Positions 34,791 through 47,902 of a stretch of 64,000 bases of DNA are shown piece by piece. Position numbers and translations under genes: made by a program. Position 1 is the first letter of the stretch. Each line of letters begins with the position of its first letter. Location: positions 1,023,148 to 1,087,147 of the forward strand of contig JAQSEB010000173.1 of NCBI GenBank assembly GCA_030063045.1. The letters are read 5' to 3'. The notes under the pieces were generated by a model. The model was not told the origin of the DNA and did no database searches. It saw nothing but the letters and a program-made list of their open reading frames with translations. The stretch comes from Pratylenchus scribneri. Its lineage: Eukaryota > Nematoda > Chromadorea > Rhabditida > Pratylenchidae.

Positions 34791-36217
34791 AATTTATTTG
34801 GATAAAATTCTCGGCAATTTTCCCAATTAAAAAAGATTGATTGAAAAATATTGGAATTTATTTAATTAAGAGAAAATAAATAATTAATTTTAAAATTTTA
34901 AAATAATTAGAGAAGAAACATAATTTTATAATTAGGGCAATTTCATTAATTTTGTTTATAATTTTAAAATAACTAAATAAATCATTGAATTTAATTATCA
35001 TTCGAAACAACATATTTTTTTAATAATGGATTAATAAAATATATATTTTTGTCAAAATTATGCCCAACACAAGACAATAAAATATATTATTTGATAATTG
35101 TTCTCTTTAACAATTTATTTTATTTTTAAGAAAATGCTGAAAGCATGTTATAAATTTTTTATTATTTAATATATATAAAAATAATGAAATATTATAGAAA
35201 TTGAAAAATTTTCTTTTAATTATCAAGCTCTCTTTAATTATAATTTATAATAATTCTGATAAAATATTTAGAATTCGAAAATTAAAAACAAAAATTGAAT
35301 AGAGAAATTAGAAATTAATTTAAAATAATTATCATAAGATACTTGAAATTTAAAGAAATATTCATTACGATAAAATATCAACAAATAAAGCCATGAAAAA
35401 AATTATTTAAATGGATAATAAAATGATTTTTTAAATTATATTTAATTAAATATTATTTGAATTAAAATTACTATTAATCATTAAAAAATTTCTTTCATAC
35501 ATTAAATTTTAATTAAATTAAATTCAACTTCGATAATTCTCAAAAATATAATTTTAAAAAATTAAAAAATGCCATGTTCAGTTTTGCAGTGCACAATTGC
35601 TTCGTGAAGACATCCATAAAAAATGGTTTTTGACATTTCTTTAATTTAAAAATTAATATCAAATAAAATTAACCAAGATAAATTATAAAAAATTTTTTAT
35701 GAAAATATTTTTATTAAAAATTTAAAAAAAAATTAATTATTATAAAATTTTTAATTTAGAAAGAAATTTAAATTTAAATAAATGATAATAAATAAACAAT
35801 ATTGTCAATTAAATTTTATGGATTAAAATAATGAGAAATTTATTCAGCTGGTCTTGAAAGAATTTAAATAAAATTAATGATAATATCAAATTTGTGTCTT
35901 AACGCCATCAAAATAAATCTTTTTATTTATACCCTTTAAAATTCAAAAAACATGCATATAAATTATTTATAAAATTAGTGTAGAAAAATTTTGATTGTAG
36001 AATGCTCTTCAGAAACAATTTATATATCATTTTAAATCTTATTTGTAAAAAATATAATATAATTAATATTATTTAAATTAAAAAAGGAGAATATAAATGT
36101 TTGAATGATGCTACATATTTTTTCAAAAATTGTTATTTTTTTCCAGAATTATTTAAATAAAAAAGTGCTCAATTTTAAAAAGTTATAAATTATTATTAAA
36201 AAGAATTATTTTCAAAG
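34791..36217. other. AT-rich DNA with one Cys-rich island at 35560-35645
   Basis: The island reads KCHVQFCSAQLLREDIHKKW in one plus frame, a zinc-finger-like spacing of Cys and His, but no family can be named. No other feature seen. Confidence 0.3.
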
Positions 36218-36270
36218 AGAATTATTCCAAAATTTAATGTCAAGGACTTAAAGCCAATATTTCCATCGTG
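36218..36270 (+). CDS. Short exon candidate with acceptor and donor consensus
   Basis: The segment lies between ttcaaag (ending 36217) and gtaatt (from 36271) and encodes RIIPKFNVKDLKPIFPS. The donor is good, the acceptor weak. Too short to assign; the sequence downstream to 36360 is open in several frames only if TGA is ignored. Confidence 0.25.
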
Positions 36271-38770
36271 GTAATTATCTGCATATTATTTGAATGAAAA
36301 AATGAACCATTCTGAACAAAACAAGATCGCGTGAACATCAGTTTTATTCTGTCTCCAAATAGTTTTGTATAATTGAATATTTTATTTTATTTTCTATTAA
36401 TAAAAATAATGTAAAATCTAATCAAAATTAAAAATATATGAAGGATTTAATAAAATTATTCAAATTGTGAACGGAATAATGAATTTAAAGGGAAAAGCAA
36501 AATAAGAGTAAATTCAATTAATATTATTCTATGAATTTTATGGAAAAATAAATAATTATAAAATTTTATTATTGAATAAACAAATAAATTCTTCTTTTCT
36601 TAAAGTCTTTTAATGATTAAATATTATTTTCTTAATATTTATAAAATAAATTAAAAATTATAGTAGAAAATAAATATTTATAAATATCAATATTATAGAG
36701 TAAAATTTGAAATAAGGTCAGTCAAATTTTGGAGAAATTGGGGACGAACTGTATGGAAAATTGAACTGAAAATTGTGCATTTTTTGTTCAAAAGCACATT
36801 TTCAGGACTAAACTAACAATTAGAAAAAATAAAATATTTTGCATAAAAATTTGTATAAGTTAGAATAATTATAAAAAATATTACAATTTAATAGAGCAAA
36901 AAACTCAATAATCTAATTAAAGAAAGAGCTGTATAAAAATATTAATATAGTAACAATAATAATATAGATATAATATAATATGAAATTTTATAATTGGAAT
37001 TAACATAAAATAAAAGTGAATTTAGTTCTATTGAGATGGTATTCGCAAATTTCGATTTTTTCCATTATCGATAATAATTGATAAATTTATTAAATAATAA
37101 ATTTTTTGTAAAAAAAATAAAAATTTTAAATAATATAGAAAGTATGGATTATTTACATTCAGCAACGGAATTTAACTAATAATAATCAATATCTTCATAA
37201 AATTTGTACAAAAATGTTACTAAGAAAATAAAGAAAACTTAATAAATAATTCATCAAAAATATCAAATTTTTAATTTTTTCCAATTTTATAGAATAAAAT
37301 TATAAAAGAAGATAATTAAATTGAATTAAATTGAAATAATTAAATAGGATAATTATTTGAAATATAATATATACAAACCTAATTATTGGTTATTTAAATT
37401 CAGCCTGGGCAAAGTTGTGTCACCATGGAAATGATTAAAATTAGTTATAATCGGATATTTTAAAATTACTTTTATTTATTAAAATTATTTTAAAATTTAA
37501 TTATTATTTAAATAAAATCTTATTATCATATTAAAATTATAATATTTAAATAGAATTTGTTTTTTAATTTTATTTTCGACAAATGAATTGTAAGCATATT
37601 ATGGCAATGAAAAACAAAAAAGTAAAAATTAATAAATTATTCATAATTTAAAGAATTATGTTAAAATTTTTGTAAGGAACAATATTCTTCCATTAAATTT
37701 CAATAATAATTATTACACTTTTTTGTGTCCTCAAACTGATGATGAATATATTGACCTTAAATTTAAAATTTTAATTTTACTAATTTTTTTTTGAAATTAA
37801 AAATAATTTGAATAATATGTATATAATGAAGAAAATAAATATTAAAAAAAATTTGTTCATATATTATATTTAAAAATAATGGGAAAATTTTAAAAATGAA
37901 AAAATTACATTTATTATAATTGAAGTAGATTAAAATAATGATCTATAATAATTAAGCTGCAATTTCTTTTGTCAAACATCAAAACAAAATAAATGAAAAA
38001 TATTTTTTAACGATTTAAATTATCTTAGTCCATATTTAATATCCAGTACCGAAATGCCTACATTGTTCGCCAATTAAATACAGTAGGAATACAATGCAAA
38101 AACAGCCATGTAAATACAATTCTAATTTTCAAACTATTCTAGTAATCAATCTATTCAATAATATATAATTTTTATTTGATTTTAATAATAAGGAGAAATT
38201 GAGCATAAATAAAAAATTTTAGGGTAAAAATTATCCAAATAACATATTGTCAAAAAAATGAATTTTCTCTTATTAAAAATATAATTAAAAAAATCTTCAA
38301 TTAAATGATTATTTTAATATATTTATAATATCCTAAAATTTTAATAATAAATTCTGCTGAGAGAAAATTAAAATAAGCTATTTTTGTTAATGATAATGGT
38401 TCTCATTAATATATAACAAAGGACATCAATCTATATACTTATAAATACATTCTATTTAATTATATTATAAAAATTAAAATCGAATATTAGCTTTATGATA
38501 ATTTTATAATAAAAATTTTTTAAAAAATTGATCACAAATAATGTTAAAAATAATAGTAGAAAATTTAAAAATGTTAAAAAATTGTTCAATTTTGCATTCC
38601 AAATATTTTCTATTTTGAATTTAATAATTTTATTAAGGATTTGGAAATCATAGATTACTATAAATTTAGAATTAAAATGATATTGTTTACAAATAATGAA
38701 AAATTATTTTATTTTAAAATTTTTAGATTTTTCGTTAGGGATTTGATGGACGAAGAATAATAAATAATAA
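36271..38770. other. AT-rich DNA with weak islands at 36710-36820, 37390-37440 and 38040-38110
   Basis: The 36710-36820 island is open for about 40 codons in one plus frame (includes VKFWRNWGRTVWKIELKIV). The others are open in several frames. None is assignable. Confidence 0.3.
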
Positions 38771-38857
38771 TTATTTAATAATTTGGAAATTAATGGAATT
38801 GTAGCTAATCAAGAAACTGCATTTGAAGATATGGTGAATGCCGATGACAAATATTAA
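38771..38857 (+). CDS. Short acidic exon-like frame
   Basis: The frame reads NNLEINGIVANQETAFEDMV then NADDKY and TAA. Acidic and protein-like but only 28 codons; unknown family. Confidence 0.22.
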   Translation, partial: LFNNLEINGIVANQETAFEDMVNADDKY

Positions 38858-39721
38858 GTGAATTTTAAACCATTTAATATGCAATATTTGATTGAAAAAA
38901 ATATGAATATTTAAAGAACAATAAATAAAATTAATAATTATTCAATAAAAATTAATTGATTCAATTCATACATTATCACTGAGTTTTTTTACATCGGATT
39001 AAATATGAAATTCTTCGCATTAATTATTAATGGTAATAAATGATAAAATCGAAGAAAAAGAATAAAAAATAATTACTTTAAAATAGTTCGAATAATTCAC
39101 TTAAAAAAATAAATTATAATTAAAATATTAAAGAACATAAGTAATAATAGTTAGCAAAGAAATTAAGTTTTTTCATAAAAATTTTAAAGACAAAAGTTTA
39201 ATAAATTAAAAAAAAATATAATAATTACACATAATGAACAATATGAAGATTCAATATTGAAATGGTTTTGATCCAACGAATTTAGTGAAATTTACTGAAA
39301 GAAATTCATCACAAAATCTAAATTTCTTAAAAAGATACTATGTTTAAAGTTTTGTTTAATTTATTTATTATGCATTATTTATTAATTTTAGAAAAATGGA
39401 TTTAAAACATATGGCCAAGAGAAAATGAAAAGATTGAAATTGAAATGATATTGATATGAATTATTAAATATTTATTATAAATTAATTTTATTTAAATAAA
39501 ATTTAAAAATAATGAATTTGTATTAATTCTAATAAAAAATATCATTGTTTTGGATATGAATTTAATTTATTTCAAGAAATTTTGTTGGTAATTTAAATTA
39601 AAAAATAATATTTTTTTAAATTATATATAAAAATTTAAAATTTTGCTATAATATTTATCAATTCGTAATTAAAAATTCAATTCAAAAGATTAAATTTGTA
39701 TTATTTAATAAAAAAAAATGA

Positions 39722-39847
39722 CAGCACTTTAAAAGGGCACAGAATAATGAAAGTTCAATACCAGATGTCAATAAAACTTGGTTGAAATTAAGCATTCAAT
39801 GCTCGGGAATAATTAATCAAAATTTAAATATTACTTTGATTTCATAA
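39722..39847 (+). CDS. Unassigned exon-like frame (41 codons)
   Basis: Contains QNNESSIPDVNKTWLKLSIQ and CSGIINQNLNITLIS before TAA. GC-richer in the first two thirds. No family match. Confidence 0.25.
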   Translation, partial: QHFKRAQNNESSIPDVNKTWLKLSIQCSGIINQNLNITLIS

Positions 39848-40051
39848 TATGAAATGATGTTAAGATAAAACCTCTATAGAAAAAATTAGAAATTTTTAAT
39901 TTTTGAAATAAAAAAAAATAAAAGCGAAGATAACAAGTAAATATTATAAAAGAAATATATTAAAATTTTCAAATTTTTATAATTATCAAAAATTAACTTA
40001 AAAAAATATTAGTAAATTATTTTAAAATTAAAAAATAATTCTTAATAAATT

Positions 40052-40240
40052 TTAGGAAAAAAATTTTTTTGATAATAAATAATCATTTTTTTCGTTGCCG
40101 AAGCCCACGGCAAATTTGAGGAGGTTCATGCGAAAGAAACTTTGGAGTGTAATTAATTGCAAATATGGGATATTAGAATAGAAATTAGACATTTTTAAGA
40201 AGTCCCCTTCTACAAAAAAGAATGCTAAATTTATTCCCAT
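40052..40240 (-). CDS. Minus-strand ATG-initiated frame (62 codons), uncertain
   Basis: MGINLAFFFVEGDFLKMSNF opens at ATG (complement of 40238-40240). The plus strand of 40080-40160 is open too (FVAEAHGKFEEVHAKETLEC), which looks equally plausible, so the island may be coding on either strand or neither. Confidence 0.18.
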   Translation of the reverse strand: MGINLAFFFVEGDFLKMSNFYSNIPYLQLITLQSFFRMNLLKFAVGFGNEKNDYLLSKKFFS

Positions 40241-40860
40241 TTCCCTCTATATAACATAGTTAAAAAAATCTATGAAGTGTTATTTTTGAAATATGAGTAG
40301 ATGTATTTTAATTTAAAAAAAATTATTTATTTTAATAATTCCGAAGAAATTATTTAAATTATTTCACAGTATTTGTTTAAAACGTTCGCTAGACTAAAAT
40401 TTTTTGGATAAATAAAAATTGATTATTTATTGAAAAATTTTATTATTTAATAAAAATTTAAATAAAATAAAATATGGTTTGATCATCGTTTAATAAAATT
40501 TCAAGGATATCTATTCAAGAATAAATCTTTAATTAAATAATTTTAATATTAATTCTGAACTACATGAAAAATAAGCAAATAAATGTTAATTTAATTTGGA
40601 GAATAGATTATCAGAATAAGGAAAGAAAATTGTATTATTGAAATTAAAATGTAATTATATTAATAAAATGTGGGTTAAATTTGATTGACAATTTATTTTA
40701 ATAAGTAAAAAGATTATAATATAAACCAATAAGAAAGTACTTTCCGCAAAAAATTATTTGAATTCAAAAAGAATAATGCCAACTATACTCTTCAGAACAA
40801 AAATCACAATTGGCCAATATCAATATTAATTTAATAAATTAAACAGATTTTTCTAATGCA

Positions 40861-41100
40861 ATGCCAACTTTATATATTTATTATAAAGAAATTGCATATG
40901 CGTTTGAAGGAAAAAACTTCTATATCGTGCATCTTATAGCTGAATTTGCATATCTTAGAGTATATATAGGGAATACTCTATTACCCCTTTCTATCATCGT
41001 CTGCCACCTCTCTTCTTTATTGAAGCAAACATTCTACTATCGCCAATTTCTTTTCTCTTCCTTAAGTTTTATAAATAAATTAATTTATTTAAAACTATAA
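40861..41100 (+). CDS. Hydrophobic ATG-initiated frame (79 codons), uncertain
   Basis: The frame begins MPTLYIYYKEIAYAFEGKNF and contains a hydrophobic segment (LLPLSIIVCHLSSLLK). The start sequence aatgccaact also occurs 82 bp upstream, indicating a local partial duplication. The minus strand of 40905-41040 is open for 36 codons. No family match. Confidence 0.2.
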   Translation: MPTLYIYYKEIAYAFEGKNFYIVHLIAEFAYLRVYIGNTLLPLSIIVCHLSSLLKQTFYYRQFLFSSLSFINKLIYLKL

Positions 41101-41408
41101 TGAATTTTTTTATACTAATATTCTATAATTGAAAATGAAATTAAATAAATTGCTAAAAATATCAATAAATAAAAGAAATTGAATGTTAAATAATTTTTAA
41201 AAATATTATTTTAAAAAAAAACATCAAAATTTAATATAAAAAAAGATAAGAAATGATAACTGGTGCATCAATTCGGAATCATCAGAATTGATTTCTCCTC
41301 CAATAGGCCGATATTCATATAAGCAAATAAAAATAAAATTCCATTTCTTCGATTTCTACATCGTCATTTTGCAATTCAACATCTACGTAATTCCTTCAAA
41401 TTGAATCC

Positions 41409-41450
41409 ATGGCAGCTGCCAATACGACCGTTTCTGAGAAACGAAAAGAG
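41409..41450 (+). CDS. Candidate first coding exon (14 codons)
   Basis: ATG in a good context (atccATGG) opens MAAANTTVSEKRKE and is followed by gttggt, an acceptable donor. The 120 bp upstream is GC-richer and stop-containing, as a 5' untranslated region would be. Too short for a family assignment; downstream exons are not identified. Confidence 0.25.
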
Positions 41451-43274
41451 GTTGGTTTCAAGATTTTTGATAATTTTTAAAGTTTTACCTTAAAATAATT
41501 TAATTTGATAGATTATTAAAGAAAAAATTAAATATAAAAAGCAAATTAAAAATTATTAGAATTGTTTTGCATGATTAAGGTAAGGGTTATGATTAATGAT
41601 CTAATAAAATGATCATAACTTATTATATAAAAATTGCAAATTATTTATGAAATAAAGCACTAAATAAATATAAAAATTAGATTTGATTAAAAAAATGTTT
41701 TAAGATGCAGAAAAATTTGGTATTTAAAAAATTTTTTTTTAAATTACTAAACAAAAGGAAAAAATTATAGGAAAATATTAATAAAATTGTAAATTATAAA
41801 AAAAATATAATCTATGCTAGATATATATGGAAAATACATATATAAAAATTATATAACTAAAAGTGATTTAATAAATACACATTGTTTATATATTTTTTCT
41901 TAAAAATCAAAATGAAATAATTTACAAATATATTGTCAATATGAAAATATTTTATTATTGAATGATTTACAATTATTAAAAAAAGCAAAATATGTTAATG
42001 AGAAATATAGCCATAGAAAAGCTAATTATCTTTTAAAATTTTATTTCATATTCAAAAATTTATATTCGATGGAATTTATAGATTTTAAAAATATAAATAT
42101 ATCACACGACAAAATTATTTGGAAGAAATATCTTCGAATAAGCATTAAGATAAAAGAATATATTCTTAATAAAACAATTCAAAATTTTTATACCAAAAAA
42201 TTTTGAATAGCCGAATTAAAATTTCTAATTAAGTTTTAATTTTGTCAATAATGAATGCTCTTTAGAAAAATTTCTATTAAAAAAGTGATTATTACTTATT
42301 AAAAATATTTATTTAATGAAACATTAAAATATTCGATGTTATTCAAATATAAAAAAGGCGTTTAGACTTTACTACTTGCTTAAAACAATTGATTTTCTTG
42401 AACTTTATAATTGTAATCGACGCTAATTGAACAAATAATAAAATTTATTGTTTCAAAATTTAATAAAATAAAAATTACTAATATGATAAAAATGATAAAA
42501 ATAAATTTCTACTAAGATTAAAAATTTATTAAGATTCAATAAAAAAATTTATTTTAAATAATACAGATAAAAAAATATAGATTAAAATATACATCATATT
42601 TATATTTAGAAATACTATAAATTCTAATTATTATGATTTAAAAATATTAAATGTTGTCAATATAATATAAAAAAAGTCTAGCAATTTTTTTATATATTTT
42701 TGCTATTAAATTATTTAGAAATATTTATAATTACTTATTTTTAAATTCGATTATTATATTCATTAAAGATAATTTATTAATTGTTTATGCATTTATGAAA
42801 AAATTTCTATTTAAAGAACTATAATAAAAAAATTTTTTTAAAAGAATTTTAATGAATATAAAAAAAAATAACTAAAATCTTTGCCTTCTTTAATGTTAAT
42901 ATTTTTCAAATCCAATTTAATTTCGTTTTTAATTGAAATTTTTTATATGATTTTATTTCTAAACATCTTATTGCTAAATTTTTATTGATAATTAAATAAT
43001 ATAATTTTTCTTTAAAATTTTCAATTTTATTTTAAAATATGCTGTCGGGTGGTTATTATGGAAATTGCAAAATCTATTTAATAAAAAATCCTATAAATTT
43101 TGTAGGTAGAGAATGAATTAAATTTTTATTGATATTCTTTTAAAATAGAATATATTTAAAATATAATGTAATTTTAATGCATATGAAATGATATTCTGGA
43201 TATACCTTCGAAAAAAAATTAAAAAAATTAAATATAATATAAATTGGTTCTAATTCTATTAAAAATTGCGTTAA
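41451..43274. other. AT-rich DNA with long low-complexity frames
   Basis: A frame of about 100 codons ends at 42206, but its Lys/Asn/Ile/Tyr-rich composition is what chance gives here. Small islands at 42355-42430 and 43040-43110 are protein-like; the latter opens MLSGGYYGNCKIYLIKNP from ATG and is followed by gtaggt, a donor-like site. Confidence 0.25.
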
Positions 43275-43436
43275 AAGAAATTAATACATAATTTTGTTTT
43301 TTACAATCAATGTATAAAGCTTTTATTCCGTATTGCTGGCTATTTTATCAAAAGAAATGATAGGCGATTTTGTTTTATTGCTTATATCAAAGTGAAAAAA
43401 GCCCAAGAATTATTGGATGAAAAAAATAAGGATTGA
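43275..43436 (+). CDS. Unassigned exon-like frame (53 codons)
   Basis: Open from TAA (43272-43274) to TGA (43434-43436), with FRIAGYFIKRNDRRFCFIAY followed by IKVKKAQELLDEKNKD. The second half is charged and helical. Ignoring the TGA adds only three codons. Family not recognised. Confidence 0.3.
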   Translation, partial: KKLIHNFVFYNQCIKLLFRIAGYFIKRNDRRFCFIAYIKVKKAQELLDEKNKD

Positions 43437-44392
43437 TTAGGATATTAAAAAATATTCTGTATATATGATTATAATTTAATATCTTTTAACAAAAAATAGT
43501 AAAATAAAAAATTTTGAAGATTAGTAAAATTATAACAAAAAATTTTTCATAAAAATTTATTAATATAGAAAAGATTTATAAATGTTATTAAATTTTTTAT
43601 AAAAATTAATCATATTTGAATAGATATTTATGTGAAAATAACAAAAGAAATAAAAGTAAAATAAATTTAAAAAATTATTAATTTTAGTAAAACATGTAAT
43701 AAATCAAATTTATGCTCAAAATAATAAAACGGTAAATATTTTTTAATTTTTAAAATATTTCCTTCGATTTATCCAGATTACGATTAGCTTAATTGGTCAA
43801 AAATACTATCAGTAATTTCCTTATATCAGAATTATGTCATCCATTGCTTAAAAAATTCAAATGGCTGTATTCAATAAATTACTAAATTTATTAAAATAAT
43901 ATTTTATCTTTTTTTCGGATATAAATTAATCTTATAAAATCTATCTATAACTAATAAAATTAATTAAAATATTATTTAAATAAAATATTAATGATAATTG
44001 CTATGATATAAAGAAGAACAGAAGAGAATTTGTAATAAATAAATTAACTAAATTAACTATAAAAAAATTAAAATTAATTGTAACTCTAAATTTCTCCTCT
44101 AAAAGAATGAGTATTTCTAATAACCTAAAGTAAAATAGTTTAAGAGAGATTATATATATGTATTTTTTTTATTTTAAAATTCAATCGATGAATCAATTTA
44201 AGACAAATATTATTATTATAGCATTATATAGAATAATATAATTTCACCATTTACAATTGAACAATTTTTAAATACAATTATGAACTTTGAAAATAGTAAA
44301 TGGAAATTTTAAATATATTCTATCTTAATTAAAAATTAATTTGAGAAAAATAGAATGGACAGCTGGAACCATTTTATAAATAGCAAATAATT

Positions 44393-44765
44393 TGATAAAA
44401 TAATTAATAGAATCGGAAAAAAAGTAGTATTATGAAATAAAATTTTTATGAAAGAAAGATATAACACTAAAATAATTTCAAAAAGATTCGAAAGAGAAAT
44501 TAATCCGGCATCTAATCTTTCCATCAAAACAATCATTTAGAAAAATTAATACAAATCAACATATTTAAAATAATTGGAAAAATATTTTAAATGCAACTAA
44601 AAAATAATTTAAAAATATATTTAATTAAAAAAACAAATAACATTACTTCCAAAAAGAATTTAAATTAAAAAATTTAATTTATAAATTAAAATTAAAACCA
44701 CAAAATATAGAAATATTTTACAAAATCTAGAGCTGTATTATATTGTATATATACTAATTAAAATT
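44393..44765. repeat. Dispersed ~370 bp repeat, copy 1 (copy 2 at 52506-52870)
   Basis: Two copies in the same orientation share long blocks, for example aaaaaacaaataacattact, ttccaaaaagaa and tgtattatattgtatatata. Both contain one GC-richer patch whose plus frame reads YNTKIISKRFEREINPAS here and YNTKITSKKFEKEINSAF in copy 2. Differences include many amino-acid changes, so the shared peptide is not clearly under constraint. No terminal repeats were seen. Probably a decayed mobile element or segmental duplicate. Confidence 0.85.
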
Positions 44766-45849
44766 TAATTTTAGATGTGAAAATCCTTCAGCAATTTTAT
44801 GAAAAATTGGATGAGCTATTCATAATATTGAAATTAAAATGCAACAAAATATTTAAATATGAAAATACATAAATATTGATACATCATAAAATGAAAAAAA
44901 AGAAAATGATATAGAATTTTTAAATTAACAAATTAACTACTATATTAATTCACAATATTTATATAAAAATCTACCAAATGAATGCTTTTTGATATTGCAA
45001 AATTAATTCCTTTTAAGGTGGAAATTGAATGAAATGATAACATCTTTTTATAAAAATTTTCATCTGCTTTAAGAAAATAATATATTAAAAGGTTAATAAC
45101 ATTGAATTTTAGAAACAAGAATTTGGAATAAAGAAAATTATACTTTTAATATTTTTTCTATTTCGAAAAATTCAATGATTACTAAAATATATATGCTGAC
45201 ATTGCTTTTTAAATTATGTTTTCAACTAAAATTATTATATTTATTTACTTTAATACATTGAAAATATAGCATAAATTAACAATAATTAACAAATTAAAAG
45301 TAATAATTTTTAACTATAACTAAAAATTTTTTTAAAAAAATTACAATAAAATTTCGAAAAAAAATATTAAATATCATATAAAAATATAAAATAAACATAA
45401 AAAAGGTGAATTATAATTTTGATGGAGAACATAGAATCAAAAAAATTAATATCGTTCTAAGTTAACAATTTGAAAAATTAAAGAGAAATAAATAAGTAAG
45501 CAACGATTATAATAAAAAATATTTCATGATTTAATTTATAAATAAAATATATAATTTGTAATAATAAGACAATATATTCTAATAATAAATTGCAACAAAT
45601 TTCGATTATGGAAATCAGATAATAAAATTTAATAAAAAAAAATAATTTGAATTATTTTTAAATATAAATTATTTTCTAAAGCATTGAAAAGAGACGATAT
45701 AATACATTCTGTATACAGAAACATACAATATGACTATCCGTAATTTAATAGATTACAAAAATAAATACCGATTTGTAAATATAATTTAAAATAAATTTAA
45801 AAATTTAAAAAGTATTTATAATCGATGAAGAATCTATATAAAATATTAA

Positions 45850-45915
45850 AATTTATTATCTTCAGATATTTGGTCATTAGGCATTACCATATATAGATGT
45901 TTAGCAGGGAGATAA
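45850..45915 (+). pseudogene. Protein kinase subdomain IX fragment
   Basis: The frame reads LLSSDIWSLGITIYRCLAGR then TAA. Subdomain IX of Ser/Thr kinases is 'sDiWSlGi.lye...G..pF'; its Asp stabilises the catalytic loop. Identity over DIWSLGITIY.CLAGR is strong. The pieces expected on either side (APE upstream, pF downstream) are absent, and no GT donor follows GGGAGA, so it ends raggedly. It belongs to a different position of the kinase fold from the 30802 fragment, and 15 kb separates them. Confidence 0.68.
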
Positions 45916-46268
45916 TTAATTAATTAAAAGGATACTGTCATTTCGGATAAAAATATTCATAAATTTTTCATATGTATTAATAAAAAGAATTTCATTCAGA
46001 ATTAATATTTTTTAATTAATTTTACAAAAAAAAAAGATTGAAAATAAATAAAATAAATAAATTTTTAATATACATTGATTAACAAAATAATTAATTATAT
46101 TTTTTCAGCATTTTTTTAAAGAATAGTTATATTTTTCTTGAAAAAATTAATATTCATTAATAATATTTATCATTCTGATGCGAAAAATTTATTACTCAAA
46201 TATTCTAATTTTTGATATCGAAAGATAATAAAATTAAAAAATAATGTATATGAAGCAAATTTTTATAA

Positions 46269-46373
46269 ATACATTACGCATCAACAATTTTAAATGTAGA
46301 CTACATTTTTAGAAAGAGAACAAAGCACGAGGAAGGATTTGAGTATTGTGTAAAATGGAAGATTAATTTTTAA
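46269..46373 (+). pseudogene. Chromodomain fragment
   Basis: The frame reads NVDYIFRKRTKHEEGFEYCV then KWKINF and TAA. Chromodomains (methyl-lysine readers) have 'y.VEkIl..R......eYlvKWkgy.....tWEp': V-D-x-I-x-x-x-R and EGFEYCVKWK match in order and spacing. The C-terminal part with the aromatic cage Trp (tWEP) is missing; the frame stops just after KWK. It sits about 350 bp downstream of the kinase fragment, an unrelated protein. Confidence 0.62.
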
Positions 46374-47589
46374 TACAATCTCCCTCGCCATAAGAAATAA
46401 AATTATACAAAAAAGTTTTTCAAAAATCAAATAAATTTTATATTATATCTTTAAACGATGGAAATATTGAAAAAAAATAAAATAAAATAAACTATTATTA
46501 TTAATATTGTAACTTATTAATAAAATTTAAAAGAAGACATTTTAGTATATTGAAAATAAAAATTGCAATAAAATTTAATTTTAATTTTAAATAAATTGTA
46601 TAAAATATTAAATTTTAATAAATGGATTGTGTCTAAAAATTTTACTTTCATAGATTAATATTAAAATTTAGAAATTTCCATCGATCAATCAATCAACATA
46701 TCTATGAAAATCTAAAATTCATAAAATTTTAGGTGAATATTTGATTTGTAGTCTGTTTTATTTAAAGTAAAATATATATGTTAAAAAATATAATATATTT
46801 AAAATAAAATTATAATTATATCATTTTATGATTAGTGATAAGGCAAAAAAAAACATAGTTACATTAAAATTTAAGCTGAAACTTCCCATTGGCTGAACAT
46901 CATCGTGCACTTGGACTGATAGCAGCAGCAGTGACGCAGACGATTTTGCTTATTTGACAATTATAAATTTGATGTTATTCATTTTATCTCTCTACAAAAA
47001 TTGATAAAACTATAATCAAATTTTTAAAAAATTGACTAAAAAATTTAAATCAAATAATCGGAAAATTATTTATTTTATAAAAGATAATTATAAATTTATT
47101 TATTTCTATCTGAAAAATTTTGAATTCGACTATAAAATAAAAATAACAATAATAAATTTATTTGGGAAATAATTAATTTGAGTAAAAATAATTTAAATTT
47201 TAGTCATTTTTTGTTGATATATATAAAGATTAATCAACGAAATCAAACTATTGAAGGAATTTATGATTATATTATAAATAAATTTTTAATTAAAGAATAA
47301 TAAAATAAAATATTTATATAATAAAATATTAGGATGTAAATAAATTAACTCGAAATTGGATTAAACAACTGTATAATTTATTATTTAATAAATTAACTTT
47401 AAATTGCGTAACAAAATTAGAAATTTCTGATAGTAGTAAAAAATTAATTCAATACAAAATCTATTAATTTTTACTATATATCTAAATAAAATTCTTCGAA
47501 ATAACAACAGAGCTGGTCCATATGAGAAATTCCATATAAAGCTATCATAAAGGAATTATTAAGTCTTACAAATTCATTTTATCATTATT
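46374..47589. other. AT-rich DNA with islands at 46850-46960 and 47490-47560
   Basis: The first island is open over 65 codons only if a TGA is ignored (segments KFKLKLPIG and TSSCTWTDSSSSDADDFAYL). The second reads RNNNRAGPYEKFHIKLS. No families recognised. Confidence 0.3.
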
Positions 47590-47649
47590 AATGTTTATTT
47601 ATTACAAAAATATTTGTTTTTAATTGAATGTGATCCGTCCATTAGATAA
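47590..47649 (+). pseudogene. TFB5/GTF2H5-like (TFIIH subunit) fragment
   Basis: The frame reads LLQKYLFLIECDPSIR followed by TAA (47647-47649). TFB5 proteins begin 'mv.v.kGvLieCDpa.kqfll.ld'; LIECDPSIR matches this near-N-terminal motif, and the TAA stands where the family has a conserved Gln. Upstream the Met is not preserved in frame. TFB5 is only about 70 residues long; no second part is found nearby. Confidence 0.48.
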
Positions 47650-47902
47650 ATCTTTAAATTTACATGAATAAATAAAATATTTATTCGAAAAGAAATCCTG
47701 TTGAATATATACGGTATGAAAAAATTTTTTTATATAAATTTTAGAAATCTTCAGCCTAATTTTGATCATAAGAACAAAAGCAAATATTATGCCCTATCTG
47801 CCATTCTATCAATATAATTTTTAGATAAAAAATTTTTCAGCTTAATTAATGCAGATATAAAGATAAAGCCATAAAATAAAATAATATTTAAAAGCATTTA
47901 TA

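Noticed and set aside
41890..42206. Plus-strand frame of about 100 codons
   Set aside because: Composition is almost only Lys, Asn, Ile, Tyr, Leu and Phe at background GC, as expected by chance in this DNA; no family pattern.
43770..43865. Ubiquitin-conjugating-enzyme-like peptide (FPSIYPDYD, NSNGCI)
   Set aside because: The motif order does not follow the E2 fold and the active-site region is absent.
44336..44536. 66-codon hydrophobic minus-strand frame
   Set aside because: Lies in copy 1 of the dispersed repeat. In copy 2 the corresponding peptide-like patch is conserved on the plus strand instead, so I do not treat the minus frame as a gene.
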